DNA from: Nannocystis punicea
GTDB lineage: Bacteria; Myxococcota_A; Polyangia; Nannocystales; Nannocystaceae
DNA: 64,000 nucleotides
Assembly (NCBI RefSeq): GCF_026965555.1
Contig: NZ_CP114040.1
Location: forward strand, 6,014,001 to 6,078,000
Direction of reading: 5' to 3'
Shown one piece after another: positions 1-7,582 of this stretch. Position 1 is the stretch's first letter. Every line of letters starts with the position of its first letter. The notes under the pieces are model-generated. The model was not told where the DNA came from. It did not search any database and worked only from the letters and a program-made list of their open reading frames with translations. The position numbers and the translations under genes were made by a program.

Positions 1-1698
1 GGTGACCTGGCCGTCGTAGAACTCGGGATCGGACGCCTGGGGCTCGGCCTTCGGCTCCTCCTTGCCCTGCAGCTCGGCCTCCATGAACATGGTCCAGCCG
101 CGCGAGCTCGGCGTGCCGCCGGCAGCCGCGGCGGCCGGTTCGGGGGCCTTCTCGGGCGTCGGCGCGGGGGCCGGGGCGGCGGCCGTCGGCGGGGGCACGC
201 CGGGCAGCGAGTCGTTGAGCTCCTCGAGCATCGTCCAGCCGCGGACGGTCGGGCTGGCGGGCGCCGGGGCGCTGGCGGCTGCGGGCGTGGTGACCGCGAG
301 CGCGGCCGCGTCGGCCTCGGGCTCGTCCATGATCATCGTCCAGCCGCGCGTGCTCGGCTTGACCTCGCCGCTCGAGGCCGCCGGAGCCGCCGGCTGGGCG
401 GGCGCCGGCGCAGGCGTGGGCGCAGCCACGGGGGCAGGCGCCACGGGAGCCGGGGCGACCACGGGCAACGGACCACCGACGGGCACCCCGGGGGCACCGG
501 CGCCGCCGGACTCGCCGTCGGTGGCCTCCATGAACATGGTCCAACCGCGCGTGCGCGGCTTGGCGGACTGCGCCGCGGCAGCGGGCGCCGCGGCCGGAGG
601 CGCCGCCAGGTTGGGCGCGGACAGCGTCGGCGGGTTGACGCCGGGCGGCGCGAAGGTCGGCGCACCCAAGCTGGGCGGCGCGACGCCAGGGGGCTTGCCG
701 ATCGTCGGCGGGGCCAGCAGCGGCGGCGCGCCGATCTTGGACCCGACCGGCGGCGGCGCGCCGAGCACCGGCTTGGCGGCCGGCGGCGGCGCGACCGGCT
801 TGGCGGGCTCGGCTGCGGCGGGTTCGGGGGTGGGCGCAGCCGGGGCCGCGCGATCCGGGTTCGACGCGTCGGGGTCGTGCATAGAGTCGTCCTGCTCGCG
901 AGGGTCGCGCGGGAAGTCGTGGACGATGTCGCCAAGATCCCCGAGGAACTTGGACAGCGCCGGCCGCGCCTTGGGGTCCTTCGCCAGGCCCGCGAACAGC
1001 GGCGCCGGCATCGAGCTCTCGGGCGGGAGGCTGGCAGCGTGCTGCAGCAGCGCGGTGCCCGTGTCCTCGGTCATGAACAGCGACTCGCCCTTGAGCAGGC
1101 GGTACGTCAGCGCCGCGAGGTTGTACACCAGCGTGCGCTCGTCGATGTTCTTGCCCTCGACCTGCTCGGGCGCGATGCAATCGATGGCGCCGAAGCTGAC
1201 GCCGCCCTGCGGGTCGCCGACGGCGAAGTTGAAGAGGCGGATGTCCTGGCCTTCGCGCAGGATGGAGTCGGCGCCGAGGTTGCGGTGGACCACTCCGACC
1301 TTCTGCGCGGCCGACAGCGCGACGGCGACGTCCTGGACGATCTGCGCGACCTCGGCCGGCGAGAAGCTGCCGACGCTCGACAGCGGCGACCCGGTGAGGC
1401 GCTCGTGGACCTCGTAGATGCCGCCCTGCGGCATCTTGCCGGTATCGATCACCCGCACGATCTGGGGCGACTGGACCTTCTCCAGCTGCCGCAGCTCGCG
1501 GAGGCTGCGCTCGAGCGCCACGGGCGAGACGAAGCAGCCAGGCGTGTACACCGTGACCTCCACCCGACCGCCGCTGAGGTCCGTGGCCTCGTAGCTCACG
1601 CTGCCGCCGCGCTCTCGCACCACCGCGCCGAGGGTGTACGTCCCGTCGATCACTGTTCCCGGTGAGAGAGTTGGCGCGCCGGTCGTCGCTGTCGTCAT
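1..1698 (-). CDS. Ser/Thr kinase-like protein (probable pseudokinase) with RGWTM repeats, partial
   Basis: Starts at the ATG ending at 1698; the reading frame stays open to base 1, so the C-terminus lies outside the window (566 codons seen). Residues 15-280 resemble a Ser/Thr kinase fold, but the catalytic landmarks are changed. The usual HRDLKPxN loop reads HRNLGADS, the DFG position reads FNFAVGD, and no clear VAIK lysine is visible; the APE motif is present (IAPEQVEG). A Pro/Ala-rich tail follows, carrying four copies of a short motif, RGWTM[FIL]M[ED], at roughly 100-residue or shorter intervals. Family knowledge: myxobacteria have many such kinases. Inference: a scaffold or regulatory pseudokinase whose tail motifs may be phosphorylated or bind partners. 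Confidence 0.75.
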   Translation of the reverse strand, partial: MTTATTGAPTLSPGTVIDGTYTLGAVVRERGGSVSYEATDLSGGRVEVTVYTPGCFVSPVALERSLRELRQLEKVQSPQIVRVIDTGKMPQGGIYEVHERLTGSPLSSVGSFSPAEVAQIVQDVAVALSAAQKVGVVHRNLGADSILREGQDIRLFNFAVGDPQGGVSFGAIDCIAPEQVEGKNIDERTLVYNLAALTYRLLKGESLFMTEDTGTALLQHAASLPPESSMPAPLFAGLAKDPKARPALSKFLGDLGDIVHDFPRDPREQDDSMHDPDASNPDRAAPAAPTPEPAAAEPAKPVAPPPAAKPVLGAPPPVGSKIGAPPLLAPPTIGKPPGVAPPSLGAPTFAPPGVNPPTLSAPNLAAPPAAAPAAAAQSAKPRTRGWTMFMEATDGESGGAGAPGVPVGGPLPVVAPAPVAPAPVAAPTPAPAPAQPAAPAASSGEVKPSTRGWTMIMDEPEADAAALAVTTPAAASAPAPASPTVRGWTMLEELNDSLPGVPPPTAAAPAPAPTPEKAPEPAAAAAGGTPSSRGWTMFMEAELQGKEEPKAEPQASDPEFYDGQVT

Positions 1699-1887
1699 GG
1701 GTTCTCCAGCAGGGGGGGAAGTCGCGCTCCGAGACTATGCGCTGCTAGGTAGTTGATCAAGCGCACAGCGGGCCCGGCGCCCGGCGCCTCGGCGACCTTC
1801 GCATGGTTTCACTCGCGACGAAAATCGCGAGACCGTGCGACCCCGCCCGTGAACCCTGCGAACCGTACGCTGTTCGCGGAACCGCCC

Positions 1888-1908
1888 GCCCGATCGAGGA
1901 GATCGGGC
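1888..1908. terminator. Perfect 8-bp stem-loop in the 1699-2015 gap
   Basis: GCCCGATC, a five-base loop and GATCGGGC form a perfect hairpin about 110 bases downstream of the small basic protein gene and 190 bases upstream of the kinase start. A second hairpin (7-bp stem CTCGCGA, six-base A/T-rich loop) lies at 1812-1831. Neither has a T tract, so rho-independent termination is only a guess. No gene is apparent in the rest of this 317-base gap. Confidence 0.35.
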
Positions 1909-2015
1909 GCACGGCACCGCGGACCACGGACTCGCGTGGAAGCACTCGGCGGCGTCACCGCGGCGATCTCGCGCGCGCAGGTGTGCGCCGGTTGTCTGCA
2001 GGCTGAGCGCGGGGC

Positions 2016-2192
2016 TCAACCCTTCGCCGGCGCGGCGCTCTTGGGCGCCGGCTTGCCGGGCTCGCCGAGAGCCGCGAACAGCTCCGTGGCGGAAAGCGTG
2101 CTGTGCTTGCCCAGCTTCATCTTGCGGGCATGACCAGCGTTCTTGGTACGACGAGCGCGCTTGCGCTTGGTGACTGCAGTGAAGGAAGCCAT
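2016..2192 (-). CDS. Small basic conserved protein, 58 aa
   Basis: Begins at the ATG ending at 2192. The first 35 residues are rich in Lys/Arg (TKRKRARRTKNAGHARKMK) and are followed by a short segment ending LFAALGEPGKP and an Ala/Pro/Lys tail. The basic N-half looks like a nucleic-acid or ribosome-associated peptide. I recall similar small basic proteins in other delta-type proteobacteria, but the function is not known to me. It lies 112 bases downstream of the (p)ppGpp enzyme gene on the same strand and may share its transcript. Confidence 0.75.
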   Translation of the reverse strand: MASFTAVTKRKRARRTKNAGHARKMKLGKHSTLSATELFAALGEPGKPAPKSAAPAKG

Positions 2193-2303
2193 CGCGGAGG
2201 GTCCTGTTTGCGGGAGGCGGAGGGATAACCGGGCTTATCGGCCTTGTCAACCGCGCGCACCGGGCCGTGCGCCGGCCGGCCCCTGCCCGCCCCGGCTTTC
2301 GCG

Positions 2304-4619
2304 TCACTCTCCGCGTGAGAACACCCGCTCGACCGCCAGCACGCCGGTGATGTCGCGCAGGGTCGCCATCAGCGACGACAGCTGCTTGAGGCTGCGGACG
2401 GTCGTCTGGAAGGTGTTGATCGCGCGGCGGCCGCTGTCGTAGGCGCGGCAGTTGGCCTGCTTGATGTTGATCCCGTGGTGCGAGAAGGCCCGGCTCATCT
2501 CGGCGAGCAGACCGACGGTGTCGGTGGTGCGGACCTCGAGGGTGACCGGCCCGTCGATCTCCAGGCCCGACTCCCAGGCCAGGTGGAGGCGGCGCTCGGC
2601 GATCCGGCCGAGCGCCTCGGGACAGCCCTCGACGTGGGCCGCGATGCCCTTGCCCGGGACGAAGTAGCCGATCAGCGGATCGCCCGGCAGCGGCGAGCAG
2701 CACGGCGCCAGCTGGATCATGGGCGCGCCGGAGGTGCCGGCCTCGATGCGCTCGCGGGTGACGAGCAGCGGCGATCCCGGCGCGCCTTGCCCAGGGGCCA
2801 GGCGGCCGAAGCCCGGCAGCTTGGGCCCGGGCTTTTTGCCCGACATCCGCCGCAGCACCCGCTTGAACAGGTTGTCGTCCTCGTCGGCGACCGGCGCCAG
2901 CGCGTCCGCCACCACCGCCGGCGTGACCTGCCCGGCGCCGAGGGCCTCGTACAGCCCGTCCTCGGTGCGCAGGTCCTTGGGCAGGTCGAGGTCGGCGATC
3001 CGGCTCGCCACCTGCCCCTGAGTCTCGAAATCGGCGAGCTTGCGCCCGCGCCCGGCCAGCTCCGTGTCGAGCAGGCTGCGGCCCAGCGCCCGCAGCCGGT
3101 CGCGCTCCTGATGCCGCAGGTACTGCTTGATCCGGGCCTGCGCGCGCGAGGTCTGGCACATCTTGAGCCACTCCTTGCGCACCGCCGGGTTCGGCGTGGT
3201 GATGATCTCGATCGTGTCGCCCTGCCGCAGCTGATAGCGGAGCGGCACCATGTGGCCGTTGATCCGCGCGGCCGAGCAGTGGTTGCCGAGGTCGGTGTGG
3301 ATCGCGAACGCGAAGTCGATCGGCGTGGCCCCGCGCGGGAAGGTGTGGATGTCGCCCTGCGGGGTGAACACGAACACCTCGTCGGCGAACAGGTCGGCCT
3401 TGACCGCGGCGATGAACTCGTGCGGATCGGAGACCTCGCCCTGCCAGTCCATCAGGCTCTTGAGCCAGGTGAGGTTCTGCCAGCCCTTCGACCCGGCGCG
3501 GTCGCGTCGCCACTCCGAGACGATGCCCTTCTCGGCGACGTCGTCCATGCTCTCGCTGCGGATCTGCAGCGTCAGCCGCACGCCGTGGGCCATCACCGCG
3601 GTGTGCAGCGCCTGGTAGTGGTTCTGCCGCGGCAGCGCGATGTAGTCGCGGAACCGGCCCGGCACCGGGGTGAAGCGGCCGTGGACCACCCCGAGCGCGG
3701 CGTAGCAGCCGGCGCGGTCGCGGGTGATGATGTGGAAGGTGACCAGGTCGGAGACCTGATCGACGCCCTCGTCTTGCTCTTCGGACAGGCGGTAGACCTG
3801 GTACGGCCGGCGCACGCTGGCCCGCACGCTGGCCCGCCCGAACAGCCCCTCGGGCCACTCGACGCGCTCGTCCTCGGGCTGGTCGGTCGGCGCCGGCGCG
3901 CTCGACCCGGCGGGCGGCAGGAACGCCGCCTGCAGCTCGGCCAGGCCGCGGGCCACGAACTCCGGCGCGCCGGCGAACAGGCCATCGATCTTGCTCTGCA
4001 CGCCGTCGTAGATGGCGGGCTCGAGGTAACGAAAGGACAGGTCCTGCAGCTCGGTGCGGATCCACTGGATGCCGAGGCGGTTGGCCAGCGGCGCGTAGAT
4101 CTCCATCGTCTCGCGGGCGATCCGCTGGCGCTTGTCGCCCGGCATGTGCTCGAGCGTCCGCATGTTGTCGAGCCGGTCGGCCAGCTTGACCAGCAGCACG
4201 CGGATGTCCTGGCTCATCGCCAGCAGCATCTTGCGGAAGCTCTCCGCCTGCTGCTCCTGGCGCGACAGGTACGGCACCTTGCCGAGCTTGGTCACGCCGT
4301 CGACGATGCCGGCGATCTCGCCGCCGAACTGCTCGGTGAGGTCGAACACCGAGAGGTCGCTGTCCTCGACCGCGTCGTGGAGGAGCGCCGCGATCACGCT
4401 GCTGGTGTCGAGGCCGAGGCGGGCGATCGTCTCCGCGACCCGCAGCGGGTGCGTGAGGTACGGCTCGCCGCTCTTGCGCACCTGCCCGGCGTGGCACTTC
4501 TCCGCCAGCGCGAACGCCTTCTCGACGGCGCTCGTGTCGGTCACGCCGTGGTCGCGCAGCTCGGCCAGCAGGGTCGCCGCGCTCGGCTCCGACGGCCTCT
4601 CACAGGCGGTCTCGCTCAC
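2304..4619 (-). CDS. spoT: RelA/SpoT-family (p)ppGpp enzyme, probably hydrolase-dominant
   Basis: 771 aa with GTG start; the start overlaps the gmk stop by 4 bases (GTGA). Domain order: HD hydrolase (residues 30-180; LLHDAVED, VDGVTKLGK, KLADRLDNMRTL all intact), synthetase-like domain (about 240-370), TGS (VFTPQGDIHTFPRG), a conserved Cys/zinc-finger-like region (GYFVPGKGIAAHVEGCP) and a C-terminal ACT domain. The synthetase part is eroded. The EVQIRT catalytic Glu position reads TLQIRS, NGYQSLH reads NHYQALH, and the ATP-binding RPKHIYSIYRKM stretch reads RRPYQVYRLSEE. Hydrolysis of (p)ppGpp is therefore well supported and synthesis doubtful. The order yicC-gmk-spoT resembles the E. coli gmk-rpoZ-spoT locus, but with no rpoZ between. 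Confidence 0.9.
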   Translation of the reverse strand: MSETACERPSEPSAATLLAELRDHGVTDTSAVEKAFALAEKCHAGQVRKSGEPYLTHPLRVAETIARLGLDTSSVIAALLHDAVEDSDLSVFDLTEQFGGEIAGIVDGVTKLGKVPYLSRQEQQAESFRKMLLAMSQDIRVLLVKLADRLDNMRTLEHMPGDKRQRIARETMEIYAPLANRLGIQWIRTELQDLSFRYLEPAIYDGVQSKIDGLFAGAPEFVARGLAELQAAFLPPAGSSAPAPTDQPEDERVEWPEGLFGRASVRASVRRPYQVYRLSEEQDEGVDQVSDLVTFHIITRDRAGCYAALGVVHGRFTPVPGRFRDYIALPRQNHYQALHTAVMAHGVRLTLQIRSESMDDVAEKGIVSEWRRDRAGSKGWQNLTWLKSLMDWQGEVSDPHEFIAAVKADLFADEVFVFTPQGDIHTFPRGATPIDFAFAIHTDLGNHCSAARINGHMVPLRYQLRQGDTIEIITTPNPAVRKEWLKMCQTSRAQARIKQYLRHQERDRLRALGRSLLDTELAGRGRKLADFETQGQVASRIADLDLPKDLRTEDGLYEALGAGQVTPAVVADALAPVADEDDNLFKRVLRRMSGKKPGPKLPGFGRLAPGQGAPGSPLLVTRERIEAGTSGAPMIQLAPCCSPLPGDPLIGYFVPGKGIAAHVEGCPEALGRIAERRLHLAWESGLEIDGPVTLEVRTTDTVGLLAEMSRAFSHHGINIKQANCRAYDSGRRAINTFQTTVRSLKQLSSLMATLRDITGVLAVERVFSRGE

Positions 4620-5287
4620 GCGCCCTCCTTCTTGTCGCCGGCCGCGCCGCGCGCGATCCCCAGCACCTGCTGCCCCGACAGCACCGCCTCCGCGGCGGCG
4701 CGCTGGCGGGCACAGCGGTGGCTCTCGGCGATGTAGATCGCCCGCAGCGCGGCGTAGGCGCGGTCGAGGTCGTCGTTGACGATCACGTAGTCGTACTCGC
4801 CGTAGTGGCTGAGCTCGTCGCGGGCGACCCGCAGGCGGCGCTCGATGACCTCCGGCGAGTCGGTGTTGCGGGCCTGCAGCCGCCGCTGCAGCTCGCCGAG
4901 CGACGGCGGCAGGATGAACACCAGCACCACGTCGGTCGGGAAGCAGCGCCGCAGCTGGCGCCCGCCCTGGAAGTCGATGTCGAACAGCAGGTCGGTGCCG
5001 CTGACCAGCGCCTCGCGGACCAGCGATGCGGACGTCCCGTAGTTGTTGCCGTGGACCAGCGCGTACTCGGCGAACTCGTCGCGCGCGGCCATCGCCGTGA
5101 AGGCGTCGCGGTCGACGAAGAAGTACTCGCGCCCGTGGACCTCGCCGGCGCGCGGGGGCCGCGTGGTGTACGAGACGCTGAACTGGACCTGCGGGAACTC
5201 GTCCCGCAGGCGCCGGCAGAGGGTCGTCTTGCCGGCTCCAGAAGGGCTTGAAACAACTAGCAGCAAACCTTTGTAATCACTCGACAT
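4616..5287 (-). CDS. gmk: Guanylate kinase
   Basis: Phosphorylates GMP to GDP with ATP in the cytoplasm. The P-loop SSPSGAGKTT is near the N-terminus, followed by SYTTRPPRAGEVHGREYFF (GMP binding) and the lid/core residues DIDFQGGRQL. I chose the ATG ending at 5287 (MSSDYKG, 223 aa) because it overlaps the yicC stop by 11 bases; an in-frame ATG five codons upstream (5302) is possible. It overlaps the spoT start by 4 bases, so yicC-gmk-spoT look translationally coupled. The C-terminal 25 residues extend beyond the usual family core. Confidence 0.95.
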   Translation of the reverse strand: MSSDYKGLLLVVSSPSGAGKTTLCRRLRDEFPQVQFSVSYTTRPPRAGEVHGREYFFVDRDAFTAMAARDEFAEYALVHGNNYGTSASLVREALVSGTDLLFDIDFQGGRQLRRCFPTDVVLVFILPPSLGELQRRLQARNTDSPEVIERRLRVARDELSHYGEYDYVIVNDDLDRAYAALRAIYIAESHRCARQRAAAEAVLSGQQVLGIARGAAGDKKEGA

Positions 5288-6194
5288 TCTGAACCTGCTC
5301 ACGAATGCGCTCCACGTCTCCCTTGGCGGCGATGACGAGCGCGGAGCCGGCGTGGCTCGTGATCTTGCTGCCGATCGTGGTCAGCTCGCGGAACAGCTCT
5401 TGCGCCAGAAAATCCAGGACCTTGCCCTGCCCGACCTGCGCCGGGGCGTCGAGCGTCGCCCGCAGCTGGGCGAGGTGGCTGTCGATGCGCGCGAGCTCCT
5501 CTTCAATGTCCCCGCGCTGGACCAGCGCGGCAACCTCCTGGGCCAGGCGCTCGGGCGGCGGCGGACTCACGCCGGCCTTGTCGCACAACGCAGTGACGCG
5601 CTCGCGCAGGCGCGTCAGCAGCCGCTCGGACTCGCCGACGCGGGCCGACTGCAGCGCCGCGGTGTGACCCTGCAGCGCCGCGGCCAGCTCGCGCAGCGCC
5701 GCCTCGAGGGCCGAGCCCTCCTGCTCGCGCATGGCGCACAGCCCGTCGAGGGCGAGGTCGACGAGGCCGTCGAGCTCGGCGGGCGCGGTGGTCGGGGCCT
5801 CACCCGCGCCGCTGCTGCGGGCCGCGAGCAGGCGGAGCACGTCGAGCGCGGTGAAGGGCGCCAGCGCGCCGGTGCCGATGGTCTGCGCGTGCAGTTCGAT
5901 CTGCCGCGCCTGCGCCAGCACCTCGGCGACCCGCTCGAGCTCCGCGGGCCCCAGCGCCGCGGCCCCGAGCGCCGCCTGCAGGTGGACGTAGACGTCGACG
6001 CGACCGCGTCGCAGCCGCGCCTCGACCTTGCGCCGCAGCGCGTGTTCGGCCGCCGCGCCGAACGGCTGGCGGATCTTCACCTCGAGGAAGCGCTGATTGA
6101 CGGAGCGGAGCTCGACCCCGAGCCGCATCGGTTGTCCGGCGATCTCGGTGACACAGCTGGTCGCACCGAACCCTGTCATGCTGCGAAGCGGCAC
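5277..6194 (-). CDS. yicC: YicC-family endoribonuclease
   Basis: 305 aa with GTG start, giving the family N-terminus PLRSMTGFGA. The family C-terminal block is present, including EELARIDSHLAQLRATL and the end LVIAAKGDVERIREQVQNVE. YicC proteins are RNases involved in small-RNA turnover in E. coli. First gene of the yicC-gmk-spoT run; its stop overlaps the gmk start. The Ala/Leu-rich middle (residues 90-190) is probably a coiled-coil insertion typical of high-GC homologues. Confidence 0.92.
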   Translation of the reverse strand: MPLRSMTGFGATSCVTEIAGQPMRLGVELRSVNQRFLEVKIRQPFGAAAEHALRRKVEARLRRGRVDVYVHLQAALGAAALGPAELERVAEVLAQARQIELHAQTIGTGALAPFTALDVLRLLAARSSGAGEAPTTAPAELDGLVDLALDGLCAMREQEGSALEAALRELAAALQGHTAALQSARVGESERLLTRLRERVTALCDKAGVSPPPPERLAQEVAALVQRGDIEEELARIDSHLAQLRATLDAPAQVGQGKVLDFLAQELFRELTTIGSKITSHAGSALVIAAKGDVERIREQVQNVE

Positions 6195-6347
6195 CTCTGC
6201 TCACTATCGCCTCCGCGGCCCCCGCCGCAAGTTGTGGAGAAAGCCCGACCCCGTGGCACCGACGCGTCGGTGCGCTGCGGATCGCCTGCAGGCTCGCGCG
6301 GGGGGCTACCGCGGGGGGCGCCCGAGCGCCTATGCTCCTGCCGGCGC

Positions 6348-7145
6348 ATGGTCCGAGCTCGCGAGATCCCCGCCCGCGGAGCGTGGGCCCTGTCGGCGGT
6401 CCTCGCCGTCGGCCTCGCCCTCCCGGCCCGTGCCGCCGGCCCCTCGGCCTCGCCCGATCCCGGCGGCCCTGCACCCGGCCCGGTCGTCGGCGCCGCCGCT
6501 CCCGCCGCTCCCGCCGCGACCCCGGCACGCGCGGCTCACCCGCGGCTCAGCGAGCGCGAGCCGGTGCGGCGCTGGGCGATCGGCATCGAGGGGGTCGGTC
6601 TGCAGATCCCGCCCCTGCGTCCGCGGGTCGTCGATCTCGACGCGCGCTACCTCGGCAACTCGGTCGCCGCCGGCGGTGTCGGCGCGCTGGGTCGGGTCCG
6701 CATTCGCCCGCCGATCGCCCTCGAGCTGGCGGTGCGTTCGGGCTCGGTCCGCTACCGCAGCGAGAACGACCTGATCTCGCAGGACCTCCTGCTGGCCGAA
6801 TTCGGCGCCCTGCTCTTCCTCGCGCGCGGCGACATCGGCCACTTCGCGCTCGACGCCGGCGTCGGCGGCCTCGCGCACGCGATCCGTTACGAGCTCGAGG
6901 GCGGCCGCGCGGGCGCCCAGATCGTCGGCGCCTTCACCGTCCGGGTCGGCGCCGACCTCGAGCTGTTGCTCGGTCGCATCGCCCTGACCTTCTCGCTCCG
7001 CGGCTACGGCGTCATCACCGACGTGGCGCGCACCCGTGCGAGCGGCCCGCTGTTCGCCGGCGAGAGCGCCGCGCTGCGTCAGGCCCCGCTGCCGCGCCAC
7101 CAGACCCACCTGCTGGGCTCGGCTGGCGTCTTGTACAGGTTCTAA
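6348..7145 (+). CDS. Secreted or outer-membrane protein, 265 aa, function unknown
   Basis: The ATG at 6348 gives a signal peptide (basic start, hydrophobic WALSAVLAVGLALPARA) followed by an Ala/Pro-rich linker to about residue 65. The remainder alternates short hydrophobic strands and Gly turns (LELAVRSGSVRYRS, LALTFSLRGYGVI-like patterns) and ends in Arg-Phe. A terminal aromatic residue and amphipathic strands suggest an outer-membrane beta-barrel. I do not recognise a specific family. Divergent from yicC, with 153 bases between. It converges on the small gene at 7194, with a 14-bp palindrome array between the two stops. Confidence 0.6.
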   Translation: MVRAREIPARGAWALSAVLAVGLALPARAAGPSASPDPGGPAPGPVVGAAAPAAPAATPARAAHPRLSEREPVRRWAIGIEGVGLQIPPLRPRVVDLDARYLGNSVAAGGVGALGRVRIRPPIALELAVRSGSVRYRSENDLISQDLLLAEFGALLFLARGDIGHFALDAGVGGLAHAIRYELEGGRAGAQIVGAFTVRVGADLELLLGRIALTFSLRGYGVITDVARTRASGPLFAGESAALRQAPLPRHQTHLLGSAGVLYRF

Positions 7146-7149
7146 GAGA

Positions 7150-7193
7150 CATTTCCCGACGGACATGCTCCGGGGAGCATGTCGCAAAGACCA
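7150..7193. repeat. 14-bp CATG module array, possible bidirectional terminator
   Basis: CAT recurs at 7150, 7164, 7178 and 7192, exactly 14 bases apart. The centre is a perfect 20-base palindrome, ACATGCTCCGGGGAGCATGT (7163-7182). It sits between two converging genes, where a strong hairpin could end both transcripts. It belongs to the dispersed module described under findings. Confidence 0.7.
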
Positions 7194-7349
7194 TCAACCC
7201 TCGGCGGCCTCGGCCTCGGCATCGAAGCGGGCGAACATCTGCTCGAGCCCGCGGTAGCGCAGACCGGCCTCGTCTTCGTCGTGTTGCGCGGCACCAGCGG
7301 CCGGGGCGGTCGGGAACAGGAGGTGAAGGAACAGGATCCACGTCGCCAT
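7194..7349 (-). CDS. Small secreted peptide, 51 aa
   Basis: The ATG ending at 7349 is preceded by a good ribosome-binding site (GAGGAG nine bases upstream). The first 18 residues are a signal peptide (MATWILFLHLLFPTAPAAG), followed by a short acidic peptide, QHDEDEAGLRYRGLEQMF, and an Ala/Glu-rich end. No family recognised. The RBS and signal peptide argue that it is real. The 233 bases upstream, to the next gene at 7583, show no gene. Confidence 0.55.
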   Translation of the reverse strand: MATWILFLHLLFPTAPAAGAAQHDEDEAGLRYRGLEQMFARFDAEAEAAEG

Positions 7350-7582
7350 TTGCTTGCGCTCCTCGTGTTGACCCGCTAGTAGCAGCGTGTCGCACCCGCC
7401 TCAACAATTCGGCAATTCGGCGAATAGCAGCCGCAGGAGCCCGATTCAGCCGCGAATTCCGCGGGCCGCCTCGCCCCGCTCGATCCGCATCCGCCGATCT
7501 CGCATCACGGCCGACGATCGCCGCCGACGCCGTCGCGCCGCCGAATTCTTGACGCGCGCGCCGCCCTCCACTGGCTCGCCGC

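Noticed and set aside
1735..4497. 920-aa minus-strand ORF and several plus-strand ORFs over the spoT gene
   Set aside because: Arg/Ala/Gly-rich out-of-frame shadows typical of high-GC DNA; spoT explains the region with all domains intact.
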